Source: Taeniopygia guttata
Taxonomy: Eukaryota > Chordata > Aves > Passeriformes > Estrildidae
Length of the DNA stretch: 64,000 bases
NCBI RefSeq assembly: GCF_048771995.1
Contig: NC_133044.1
Span: 1,694,001-1,758,000, forward strand
Reading direction: 5' to 3'
Within the stretch, counting starts at the first letter, position 1; each line of letters opens with the position of its first letter. This document shows, piece by piece, positions 50,601 to 60,187 of this stretch. The notes beneath the pieces are model-generated. The model had not been told where the DNA came from, did not search any database, and saw only the letters and a list, made by a program, of their open reading frames with translations. Both the position numbers and the translations under genes were made by a program.

Positions 50601-51609
50601 ACTACAAACCCAGTGCTCCAGAAAACTCTTCTCCAGCTGAAGGGCAGATGCCAGTCCTGTACAGCTGTTCTGGCTCATCCTGCAGAATAAACTCATTCCC
50701 TACCTGCAGGGAAATTGGGGTGTGCTGCTCTTCCAGCCTCCCTCTTTGACAGCCTCAGTTTTGCAGTCTAACTTGTGCCCAGGACATTCTCAATGTTGTT
50801 GTGTCTTTCCCAGGCAAGAGTGGCCGCGCTGGCAGCAGCGGAGCTGGACGAGGGGGAAGGAGAGGAGTTCCCAGCCCCTGGAGCTGCCCTGGCCAGAGCT
50901 GCCAGTGCCCGGGACACAGCGTGGCCCCTGCAGGCAGCAGTGCAGTGCTGGCCCCTGGGCCTGGTGCTGGCTGCTGCCCCTGGCAGTGCCACGGGGCCGT
51001 GGCGGGCGCTGCCGCTGCTGCGCTGCCTCGGGGGGCTGCGGGAGCACCCCAGGGCACACCCGGGCTGTGGCATCGCCTCCGTCAGAGCCCTCCCGCAGGT
51101 ACCCACCCCTCCCTCCCTCCTGCTGCAGCTTGGCAGCAGGCTGGGACAGCATTTCCCACTGGCTGGCACTGCCTTCCCTCACAAACTGCACTTACAGAGC
51201 ACCCTCGGCTCTGGGGGGGACATCTCTGTGTTTGCAGTTCCTGCATGCACAGTTTGATGCGAACACAAAAACTCTGCCAGGTGCGGTGCTGAGCACTCCC
51301 ACCTCCAGAGTCTGAGCTGATCTCAGTGCAGTTCACAGTTCTGGCAGTTTCTGCAGTGGCCATTTCTCCTAAATCCATTTGTGGATGTTCCTCTGTCCTC
51401 ATCCGCACTCCAGAACTCAACGTGAGTAACAAAGTCAGCTGCACACCTGGCTGAACACTGTCCCCCTCTTGTCCCTGCAGGGCTCTGTCAGGTTCCACTG
51501 CAGGAGGTCCCCCCTGCATTTTGCTAACATCAGCCCCCACACAGAGGTGTTCTCCACCACGGGACTCAACCAGATCCTGCTGGACAGACAGGAACTCCTG
51601 CCCACATAG
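35683..51609 (+). CDS. MYO19: MYO19, unconventional myosin-XIX (complete, 24 coding exons)
   Basis: Coding exons: 35683-35694, 37265-37409, 37676-37824, 38058-38171, 38900-39032, 39249-39318, 39686-39788, 40002-40098, 40540-40616, 40963-41053, 42366-42537, 42734-42807, 42900-43021, 44646-44759, 45126-45302, 46148-46294, 46514-46621, 47196-47266, 47617-47726, 49418-49581, 50164-50293, 50451-50536, 50814-51098, 51481-51609. Total 2880 nt, 959 aa (human 970 as I recall). All introns are GT-AG and in phase. Motor landmarks: P-loop GESGAGKT at 134-141, split by an intron after K140; switch [10 protein letters not shown] at 192-200; switch II LDVYGFE at 415-421; actin-interface HYIRCIKPN at 615-623. 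IQ-like segments follow at about 767-820, then the MyMOMA tail to 959, which in the family binds the mitochondrial outer membrane. Role: actin-based mitochondrial transport and partitioning. The first coding exon supplies only MPKQ; the ATG context (AAGATG) is acceptable. Confidence 0.96.
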
Positions 51610-51896
51610 CTCTGCCCCTGGCCTTGGCCTCCAGGAGGGCTCTCTGCAAGCTGCTGCTTCCAAATCACTCAACATCCACTTCTGCTGCTACCTCAGAGCT
51701 TCCACAGCGCTGCCCTGTACCTACACCGTGATGGAATGGGATAATACACATTATAATAACATTAAATTACATTTACTGTGTGTGGGGGCAGCTCCTGCTC
51801 CCCCCCGTTACAGGAAATATCAACACTATGGGAACAAATCAATTCCAACAGATCAGGTGCTTGAAGCAACAAATACTTGAACTGAATGCTGGTGCA

Positions 51897-51902
51897 AATA
51901 AA
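51897..51902 (+). terminator. MYO19: MYO19 proximal poly(A) signal AATAAA
   Basis: AATAAA about 290 bp after the MYO19 stop; a candidate for a short 3' UTR form. Confidence 0.5.
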
Positions 51903-52177
51903 TATCCCTGATTCATCCTGACTGACCACGAGTGTCCCCAAGGCGGGGAGGAGCAGCCAGCTGCAGCCCTAGGGGCAGATGTCTCAGGGAAAAGCAAGGC
52001 TGGGCTCTTGCTTTTATCTACAGAACCAAAATGTGTGAGTTCTCACAGGTACCAGGTGTCTGTAGAGCTCCCCAGACAGCACCACCCTGCCCAGAGGCTC
52101 ACCAGGAGTGCTCTGAACCCTCCCTTTGTTGCTTGTGGATCTTGAAAATGTTCGGCTGCTCTGTGTATGTCATTTTA

Positions 52178-52183
52178 AATAAA
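52178..52183 (+). terminator. MYO19: MYO19 distal poly(A) signal AATAAA
   Basis: AATAAA in TTTTAAATAAACTGCTCAA about 570 bp after the stop, the usual look of a terminal poly(A) signal. It is about 100 bp before the ZNHIT3 poly(A) signal on the other strand. Confidence 0.6.
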
Positions 52184-52281
52184 CTGCTCAATGCCTTGTC
52201 AAAGTGTCTGACCCTTCCCAACAACCTTCAGTGAACAAAAACACTTCCGAGTACCCATGGATTAAAATAAATGTAAATATA

Positions 52282-52287
52282 TTTAAT
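52282..52287 (-). terminator. ZNHIT3: ZNHIT3 poly(A) signal ATTAAA
   Basis: On the minus strand ATTAAA reads from 52287 to 52282, about 250 bp after the ZNHIT3 stop. No AATAAA was seen on this strand in the 3' flank. Confidence 0.5.
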
Positions 52288-52533
52288 ATTGTCATCGTGA
52301 AGCAACATTTGCTGTGGTGAATTTCTGTACCAACAGAAAGAATTCCACAGAGTAGCAAGTTGAACCCCCAGGCTGTAAAAAGATGTCCCAACACAGCCCT
52401 GCCTAGGCTGGAACCAGAGCACCAACATCCACGGGCAGAGCAGCCGAGACACACGGCAGCACCTCTGGCTGCTGGCTGAGCTCCCGCACCAAAATCCCAA
52501 AGATAATTTAAAAAACACCATTCCCACGGCAGC

Positions 52534-53441
52534 TCACTCGGGCAGCACGTTCTCCTTCTCCTCGGGAGGCTCCACAATGCCCAGGCAGCAGTCGGCGAAC
52601 TCCACGAACAGCGGCTCCTGCATCAGCCGCCTCAGGACGGAGCTTTTGTCCCGAGCCCGCTCCAGGGCGAGCAGCAGCTCCCGCAGGTGCGGGTTCCGCA
52701 GCAGCTCCCGCAGCTCTTCCGACTCTCCTGCACCGGGAAAAACCGAGTTACAGCCGTGCCACCGAACCTGCCGGTGCCACCGAACCTGCCGGTGCCAGCG
52801 CTGCCGGGGGAAGGCGCAGCCCCGCGAGGGTTTATCCTGCCCGTCCCAATCACCCAGCAGCCGCAGTTTGTGCTCCGGGACGCGGTCCTGCTCGTCCTCC
52901 TCGCCCGGGATGTCCTCCGGGAACCCGGCTGCGGGCACCGGCTCCTGCCCGGCCGCCTCCCGCTCCCGGGCATCATCGGGAGAGCAGCGCTCTGCGGGGA
53001 GAGCCGCGTTAGCCCCGGGCCAGCCCCGGGCCAGCCCCGGTCCCGCCCGGTCCCGCCCGGCCCGCACTCACCGCGGTGGGTCCGGCAGCACGGCACGGAG
53101 CAGCTGCGGGGAGAAACGGCGTGAGAGACGGGCCCGCAGCGCCCTCCCCGCTCCCGACAGCGGTACCGGTGCTACCGACGGTACCGGGCCGTGCCCCATC
53201 CCGGCAACAGCGGTACCGGCGATACCGGCGGTACCGGCCGTGCCCCAGCCCGCGGTACCGGCGGTACCGGCCGTGCCCCAGCCCGCCGATAGCGGTACCG
53301 GCCGTGCCCCCAGCCCGCGGTACCGGCGGTACCGGCCGTGCCCCAGCCCGCCCTGGCTCACTAGGCGCTGCCGCAGCGCGGACAGCGGTACCGGGCCGCG
53401 GCCCCCGCCCCGCACTCCGCGCACGGTCCCGGTGCCCGCAT
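52534..53441 (-). CDS. ZNHIT3: ZNHIT3, zinc finger HIT domain-containing protein 3 (complete, 4 exons)
   Basis: Exons 53441-53362, 53103-53072, 52991-52854 and 52727-52534 give 444 nt (147 aa plus stop; human 155 aa as I recall). The N-terminus holds a zf-HIT finger split over exons 1-3: CAEC, CPRC, YCSVPC and HRERC supply the paired Cys/His ligands. The middle is acidic ([10 protein letters not shown]). The C-terminus ([14 protein letters not shown], then [19 protein letters not shown]) is the conserved NUFIP1-binding helical region of the human protein. Role from family knowledge: with NUFIP1 it helps assemble box C/D snoRNPs; in human, ZNHIT3 variants cause PEHO syndrome. Exon 2 is only 32 nt. 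The exon 3 donor (GTGATTGG) is weak, and the 126-nt intron after it is stop-free in frame. The gene is convergent with MYO19. Confidence 0.94.
52756..52795. repeat. 18-bp tandem duplication in ZNHIT3 intron 3
   Basis: Two identical copies of GTGCCACCGAACCTGCCG followed by a partial third. The unit length is a multiple of three and preserves the open frame through the intron. Confidence 0.9.
53155..53350. repeat. GGTACC-rich minisatellite in ZNHIT3 intron 1
   Basis: Nested repeats of a 9-mer (CGGTACCGG) within longer units that include CCGTGCCCCAGCCCG. The palindromic hexamer GGTACC recurs many times, so the array can pair with itself. It occupies most of ZNHIT3 intron 1 (53104-53361), between the start-codon exon and the 32-nt exon 2. 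Confidence 0.9.
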
Positions 53442-53520
53442 GGCCCCAACGACACCGCCGCTTCCGCCGCCCCGCCCCGCCCGGGCAGCACCGCCCGCCC
53501 CAGGCGCGTCTAATCCACGG
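53442..53520 (-). promoter_or_regulatory. ZNHIT3: ZNHIT3 CpG-island promoter
   Basis: Very GC-rich sequence immediately upstream of the ZNHIT3 ATG. It ends abruptly at about 53520, where the DNA becomes AT-rich. No TATA box is placed appropriately. Confidence 0.5.
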
Positions 53521-53544
53521 CCGAGCGTTTGCTCCGGCTGTCCG

Positions 53545-53705
53545 GAGATATCTCCATAAACTGATAAATATAGACAGAGATATATGGATATAGATATGTA
53601 AAGAGAGCGCTGTGCATGGGGAAAGAAGGGGGAGTGGAGGGAGAGATGTATATACCGAGATAGGGGTGGAGATATAGATATGGGCATATATAAAATACAT
53701 AAATA
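53545..53705. repeat. AT-rich GATATAGATATG-type simple repeat
   Basis: Degenerate ATAGA/GATATA tandem sequence bordering the ZNHIT3 CpG island. Its minus-strand translations (Tyr/Ile/Ser repeats) are artefacts. Confidence 0.8.
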
Positions 53706-53764
53706 GATGTAGATGTGCATTTTATGTGATTAGTTCTTTGCAAATGTTAAACTGAGTATTGTAT

Positions 53765-54330
53765 GTGTTGTGTTGGAAAGTTATGCTGTATTCATCTCTT
53801 CTAAGTAGTGCTGTATTCATCTCTTCTAAGTGGTGCTGTGTTCATAATTTTTTAGTAGTGTGGTAAATATAGTTTTTAGGCTATAGCATAATATTAAAAT
53901 GGAAACTATGTGGTGTAATATAATAATAATTTTTGTAACTAGCTCAAGGAATGGATAATTAAGAAATTCTTTACATAGAGATAACAGCAACAAGACATAA
54001 GATTCCAAGAGAAGAATTATTGCCTCCTTATGGTAAAGACCCAGACTTCGAGGGACCAGCAGGATTGATTTGCTAGATGAGGGGGGATTGAAATTAGGCA
54101 GAAACACTCTTAGTTTGAAGAGGAATGTTTGAATTATGTATGAGATAGATGAATATGCAATGGCCTATTGCTTTTAAGGGGTAATCCTTTGTTGGCAAGG
54201 TGTGCTTTGTGGCAGTGCCAGGCACCCGGAGTTCTGTCATTCTTTGTTTTTTATTGTCTCTTGTTATCCTCGTTTTCATTACCATTAAACTTCTAAAATT
54301 TTAACACAACTGAATGGTGTTTTTCACAGG
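53765..54330 (+). mobile_element. Solo LTR-like fossil, avian endogenous retrovirus (family uncertain)
   Basis: An AT-rich block of about 560 bp starting TGTTGTGTTGG and ending in TGGTGTTTTTCACA. It contains an internal duplication of about 25 bp near 53785-53840, and near 54285 an ATTAAA poly(A)-type signal close to the 3' end. The layout and 3' sequence look like LTR copies I associate with songbird genomes. There is no accompanying internal region, so I read it as an old solo LTR. Family (ERVK or ERV1 type) is not assignable by eye. Confidence 0.5.
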
Positions 54331-55015
54331 GCAAATTTGGGAGAAAACCCCCAAAAGGGCCCCCTCAGAAAGTCAAGCCACACGGCCCCTCCCCACCACC
54401 AGCTCAGGAAAAATTTCCTGGGAGAAAAGTGGGAAAAAAACTGTTTATTTAACAGGCAAAGCACTCCCCAGCACAAAAAATGAACAGTACCAGGTGACAA
54501 AGTTCATTTGCTGCTCTGAAGAGATGGCAAATTCAGAAAGTCTCTCCTGTGGCTGGTGGCTCTGTTCTCAGTCCCTTTGGCACCGGGAAAGGATGCTGCC
54601 CAGAGCAGGCCACAAATGCGAACTTGTGGCAGGCACATTCTTCTCTCTTTCAGGATTTTTCATAGAGGAGCACAGAGGAAAGAAGGAGAATACAATTTCT
54701 ATTTCTGCTCCTCGTTTTTCCCATGTGGAATGTGTTTGGAGAATTGTTTCCCTGGGGTGATTGCTTGGTTGGATTTTGGTGAGGATTGTTTGAGCCTGGT
54801 GGCCAATCCAACCCACCTGGGGCTGGACTGGAGAGAGACAGTCACGAGTTATGAGTAGTTAGATATAGGAGTTGGAAAAGGTAGGTTTGTAGTTTGAGTA
54901 TCTCCTTTAAATAGTATATTAATGTATTGTAGTATAGGTATGATAAAGAAATCATTCAGCCTTCTGAACTGGAGTCAGACATCAGCATTCTTCCCAGCAG
55001 TTCACCTGCATTTCC
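54331..55015 (+). mobile_element. LTR-derived fossil, second family, adjacent to the first
   Basis: The 3' half (about 54660-55015) has the order GGTGATTGCTTGGTTGGATT, GAGGATTGTTTGAGCC, GGCCAATCCAACC, GAGAGACAGTCACGAGTT, a TAGTAT-rich stretch and GCCTTCTGAACTGGAGTCAG. I recognise this as the promoter to poly(A) part of a common passerine ERV LTR (probably ERVL-like). The 5' half is less clear and may be another LTR segment. It is diverged, with no coding remnants seen. Confidence 0.55.
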
Positions 55016-55356
55016 AATACAGGCTCTCGCTGCTCCCTGGGTCCTGGTCCAGAGCAGGTTCCAACAGTTCCAAGAAAAGGGAAAGAAAAAACAACAGTCC
55101 AGGGAAACCTTCTCTGCCTCAGTGGCTAAACTACCTAAAAAGCAAAGGAGCTCTCTGCTCTGCTCTGTCCGTGCCCACACAGCAGAGTCCAGCGCAGAAC
55201 GTGGAGTGCTGCTTTGAGAGGAGCGAGTGCAGCCCCCGCGCTCCATCTTCTCCCCACCTTCACTCTCAGAGCCAGTGTGGAAGGCACAGAATGGAGCATC
55301 CAGCAGGAACAGAGCACAGCACCGGGGATAGCACACCACAAACCGCCCAGGCCGGG

Positions 55357-56319
55357 TCAGACGTGGCCGATGGCGCAGGCGCGGCCGGCCGAGAGGCCCC
55401 GCAGCGCCTTCAGCCTGTTCCCCAGCGCCCTCAGCTTCAGCGTGTACAGCAGGGGGTTGCCCAGGCAGGTGAGGGTGATCAGCATGGCCGTGCAGTTCCT
55501 GAAGATGTACACCCCGGGGTACAGCTCCGTGTGGCAGCGCTGGTTGGCCGCGTCGAAGGCGACGCCGGCCAGGAAGGGCGCGTAGGACACCAGGGCCAGC
55601 AGCCAGATGGAGATGCTGGTCCTGGCCACCTGCGTCTCCGCCGACCTGTAGGTGCCCGTGGCTTGGCCGCACGCCTGCATCCTCAGCTTCCTCTTCCTCA
55701 GGATGATGATGATGCGCAGGTAGGTGAAGAGGGGCACCAGGAAGGCCACGGCCACGTTGGGCATGGCGATGAAGACGAGGTAGTTGACGCAGAAGGGGCT
55801 GTAGAGCACCGAGATGTTGCTCTCCTCCTGCAGGCAGTTCCAGCCCATCAGGGGCAGGCAGCCCAGGAAGAAAGCCAGGACCCAGCTGATGAAGACCACG
55901 GCGATGGAGTGGTTCCTGGCCACCCTGAACCTCGTCCTCATGCTGGCGGCCACGGCCACGTAGCGCTCGATGCCGATGCTCACCAGGTTGTAGATGGTGG
56001 ACAGGATGGACGTGGTGTACAGGGAGTAGGGAGCCAGCATGTCCTGGGAGCCAAAGATGGTGATGTCGGGGTTGGTGATGAAGAGCATGGAAATCCAGAA
56101 GCCAGAGAAGCTGGTGAAGAGGTCAGAGACAGCCAGGTTGCAGAAGAGGATGGAGATGGGCTTGTGCAGGTCCCGGGTGGCCAGGCGGGTGAAGATGACG
56201 GTGCAGTTGAAGATGATGGAGACGACGTTGATGGTCAGCTGGGGGATGCCCAGGGCCAGCACCAAGTAATGATTCCAGATCTTGGTGTAGTTGGCAGAGC
56301 AGTTTGGGAACCCATTCAT
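55357..56319 (-). CDS. Intronless class A GPCR, MECA-cluster-like (lysophospholipid/GPR3-6-12/GPR119 group)
   Basis: 320 aa in one exon; the start MNGFPNCSANYTK is at 56319 in a good context (CCCACCATG). The frame continues upstream only to a GTG. Seven hydrophobic segments are visible. Landmarks: N-glycosylation sites N6 and N10; TM1 N38; LAVSD (D66); ERY at 118-120 in place of DRY; W146 in TM4; LPLMGWNC at 155-162; TM5 P196; SYAP at 245-248 in place of CWxP; NPLLY at 288-292. TM3 lacks the usual cysteine, and extracellular loop 2 has its own pair (C162, C177). That, with GWNC, is typical of the S1P/LPA and GPR3/6/12 receptors. The third loop GTYRSAETQ resembles GPR119. I cannot name the orthologue. 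The human synteny I recall has no such gene next to ZNHIT3. Confidence 0.85.
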   Translation of the reverse strand: MNGFPNCSANYTKIWNHYLVLALGIPQLTINVVSIIFNCTVIFTRLATRDLHKPISILFCNLAVSDLFTSFSGFWISMLFITNPDITIFGSQDMLAPYSLYTTSILSTIYNLVSIGIERYVAVAASMRTRFRVARNHSIAVVFISWVLAFFLGCLPLMGWNCLQEESNISVLYSPFCVNYLVFIAMPNVAVAFLVPLFTYLRIIIILRKRKLRMQACGQATGTYRSAETQVARTSISIWLLALVSYAPFLAGVAFDAANQRCHTELYPGVYIFRNCTAMLITLTCLGNPLLYTLKLRALGNRLKALRGLSAGRACAIGHV

Positions 56320-56419
56320 GGTGGGAAATGCTCCTTTCGGCCGGCTCTGCTCATCCCATTCTCCCCGGAGCTCCCACCTCGGTCCTGGGCAGAGATCCTC
56401 TCCTGACACACGGCTCCTG

Positions 56420-59240
56420 CTGCCACATCATCATCGTCACAGGGGTTAAACTTTAACCAGGTGTGTTTTTAAATATTTGGGTTGCCAGCTGGGGGCTGTG
56501 CCAGTCCCTGGCAGTTGCTAGGATAGCCCAAACTGCAGAACACGTTTCCCACACGGATGAGCTGCTGGAAGCAACCTTTGACAAGAGAAAAACCTCCCAG
56601 GGCTTGGGGAGATGGGTGGGCACGCCTGCAGTTTAAAATCCTTCAAGGATGTTCTCAAACAGAGTGAAGTGAATCCAGCTTTAACTCACAAATTAATTAA
56701 TCATAAAAGACTAGAGAGCCAGGAAAGGGAGAGCAGAGTTTTGTGGGTTTGGAGGGCTGAGGGAGCTGAAATAAAACATCACTGCTGTGTCTCCAGCCTG
56801 GACCACAACAGCCCAGAAAATGCCTTTTTCCAATTAATCCTGTCACAATAACACAGCTAAAACCCAGCCAACACCACTACCCCTGCCCTTGCTACAGGAT
56901 ATTTTGTGTTTATTTCATGTGGTTTGTTCATTAATAAACCAATATCAACACCAGTGTAGCTTTTTTATCTCCACCTTTTTAAATGCAAATGATTTTTGAG
57001 AACTTAGATTGGAAATACCTGAGAGTTGAGTGGGGGAAAAAAGCTCCGGGGACACACATTCCATGCTCTCAGCAGAGGGCACTGCTGGAATAAAATACAG
57101 GATACAGAGGCAGCAGGGAGATTTTAACCAGCTGAGCAGTCCAGGTGAGCAGGACAATTATCCAGCTAAGTGATCCATTTATCCTCGTTATTTATTCGGA
57201 TTCGATTCATATTTTACTGTTACCTTGATAAAGGATTCACCTTCCTTGGTCACAATTTTCTGCCACAGCCTTGCCAAGCAGCTCAGCTGAATTGATGGGC
57301 TCCCACATTCAGCACTGATCATGACAGCAGCAATTCCAGCCCAGAGCTGGGGATCTGTGAACTCTGATAGCTCTGCCAAATTTAAAATGTGGGACATTTA
57401 GGCTATAATTTTGAGTAAAAAAGGGGAAATCTAGGGGTTTTTTCTTCTATTGAAGTGTACAAAAGTATATTCAGTTTAATGTGCAGTCAGCATCCACAAT
57501 TTTTGTGTACCAGGAATACTTCATAATTACTTAATACACTTTTAAAGTGTGATTATTATACTTTATACAAGTCTAAGTAAGCAATAAGCATTTAAGATGG
57601 TCACATAGGGAATGATAACATAGAAATAAGGGCTGAGAACTGATCAATCAAGCCTGGGGGTGCATTAACACCCTAGAAAATATTCCTCTCCCATGTCCCA
57701 GATAAAACTCCCTTTGTAATCCCAGCGGGGGCAGCCCTGGCAGCCACACCTCAGGTGTGAGGTTGCTGCTGAACAAGGGCCCCACTATTTCTGTCACCCC
57801 TGAGCCAACCCAGCAAATCCTTTCCCTCCCAGCAGAAGTGGCAGCACAGCCCAGGTGGGCACAGGACACCTGTGATGGACACAACACCCACAGAGCAAAA
57901 CGGTTTTGAAAATGCCCTGGCGGCTAAAAATTACTGAGCTGTGAATTTGGGCTCCAAAGGGCTCTAGATATTCCTGAAAATGCTCCTTGAAGTTGCTCTA
58001 ATTTGAAAATTTGGTGCTCGAGCACAAAATGCTAAACGTTGTGAGATCAGAATGTAATTAAAGTAATATCAAGTGGTATAAATAGCTCTCCACAAAAGAT
58101 TTGTAATCTGATTTCCCTAATAGAATTGCATACAAATTACCATCATGTTGCTGGATTAAGGGAGACAATAGTGGGGAAGCTGCTTTTTTAGTGGGCTTTA
58201 ATACACAGAAACCCTGGGATTTGTGTATTCCAACCCTCTGTGATGCAGCTGGGGCTCCCCAAACCAGATGAAAAATACTTTAAATTTAAAGCCCAGCCTC
58301 TTCATGGAACAACCTCAATTCAAGGGTGTTTTTCTACTCCCATATTCCAGGAATTGAGCATCATTCTCTGTGCTTACCTCACTATACCTCCTGAGGAATT
58401 GTTATCTGCATCCTATAAATGGGGAAAGAACAATCCCATTGTTTGTTTAAGGTGACACAGGATTCCAGGGAACTGAATCTAATCTCCAGGATCTCAGGCA
58501 GACACCTCCAACACTGACTGTACCTTGCTGTGGGCAGCCTTTGATTTATGTTTACCGAGATTTCACCTTCTGTAACACTTTTGTTTTAGTTCTGTGATTG
58601 CTTTTCTTTTAGTTCTGTGATTGTATTGACTGAATTTATCTGAATACCCAATTTATTTTGATGTATGTGTAAGAAATGGCCTCATTTTGTGGAATTATCT
58701 GTTGATTGTGCCTGTGGGGAAGACAGTAACCACTGACCACACTGAAGAGACTGAGAAAGAGGCAGGAGAGGCTTCAGGCTGAATTTTTAGTGATGGTTCG
58801 AGTGAGGAAAATCCAAGTTCACCCAGCTGAGCTCTCAGCCTCAGAATTGCCCCCAGCTGCAGCTCTCAGCCTCCAGTGGGACCCAGCAGGGCTCAGAAGC
58901 AGAGCCCCAACTGGGACACACCAAAATTGATCCCAAAACAGGGAATTCATCCAGGAGCTGAGCCCCAGCCCTGCCCAGGAGCCCCTGGACAGCTCCCACC
59001 CTCACGGGGGCCTGCAAGGAAGAAACAGTCAGGAAAGGGAGTGATACAAATAAGGAGCCTATTTATCAAATTTATGTTTCAATTAATGCAGATTAAAGCC
59101 TTCCTTTCTGGAGAGGGAGACACAAATGGGGTCTGTGATCTCTGTCCAAGATTTTTCGGAGCTGTTTTGAAAACAGAGCTCTGCTCCTCCCCCCTCCAGC
59201 CTCTCTCCTGGAGGAATTTTTGCCTCCCAGGTTTGGAGTG
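56420..59240. other. Intergenic, no gene seen
   Basis: Unique sequence with chance open frames of under 80 codons. An AT-rich stretch lies at 57.4-57.65 kb. I see no splice-flanked coding exon on either strand. The first few hundred bases must contain the GPCR promoter. Confidence 0.6.
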
Positions 59241-59530
59241 ATGGGAGACTTGTTATAGGATATGTGAAAGTATAATGTGAGCTACTGCTATTTGTAAGGT
59301 AAAGAAGAATGTTTATTTTCTGACTCTAACTTTTATACCTTTTTAAAGGTGACAGTGGATTGGAGAGTGAATGGGCTACCTCTCCAAAGACATTGGATAA
59401 ACTATTAGTATATTAAGTTTTTCTACTTCTATGAAGGAATGTAAAAAAATATGTTGTTTATAGAAAACTGCGTGAAAAAGTTTTTTAACAGAATATAAAC
59501 CCAGAAGGCTTTAGAAAATCTTAAGAATCA
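59240..59530 (+). mobile_element. Possible LTR fossil fragment
   Basis: An AT-rich block of about 290 bp (GACTTGTTATAGGATATGTG through AAACTGCGTGAAAAAG to CAGAATATAAACCCAG). Its composition changes sharply at both edges and it has an LTR-like feel. No termini or family can be fixed by eye. Confidence 0.3.
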
Positions 59531-60187
59531 AAGCAAGAGGAGACAAACACCTGGAGGCAGGTGTGTGGCAAACAAAGGCTCTCCAGGATGAGGTGGTGTG
59601 AGGAAGGCAGAGCAGATCCCATCCCTGCTCCCAGGATTCCATGGAATGACAGAATTCCCAGGGCAGCACTCAGCAGAGCCAGAGCCAGCCCACGCTGGCA
59701 CATGGAAGGTGAAGCTGGAATATTTCTGCTTCACCCAGAGCTCTGAAATTCCAGATTTCCTCTTCAGTGCCGTGGGAACTCTCAGGAATAAAATGACAGC
59801 CCACAGCCAAGGGAAGAGCACTCTGTGTTTTCTCACCCTGCAGGGTGGGATTCCCAGCCACTCACCCACTAATTCCTAAACCCATCTGGGTTTTAAATCC
59901 CTTGGAAGTGCTTTTCTGTCCCCTGCTGGGTCAGTTCATCCCTGACCAGGGTTTGGGCTCAAGCCAGCCTCACCCTCTCAGCCCTTGCTGCTGTGGCTCT
60001 CCAGGCCACAAAATCAGTGCAATTTTTACTGGATTTGATATTCCCACCTGTCCTTCCCTCCACTGTAACTGCCAGGAAAAACCAGCCTGGAATTCAGAGG
60101 GCTGCTTAACTTTGTGTCATCTCCTCTGACCAAGATGCTCTCACGTCTTCAGTTTCAGCATCCAAAAATCTTTGTGTAAAATACACC

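Noticed and set aside
50755-51315. Several 100-200-codon frames on both strands near the MYO19 3' end
   Set aside because: They overlap the GC-rich MYO19 exon 24. Only the [14 protein letters not shown] frame joins in phase to its neighbours and matches the family.
54922-56406. A 494-codon plus-strand open frame, the second longest frame in the window
   Set aside because: It is antisense to the GPCR and shows His/Gly/Asp/Gln-rich composition typical of the reverse frame of a GC-biased coding exon. It starts inside LTR-derived sequence, and all recognisable motifs are on the minus strand.
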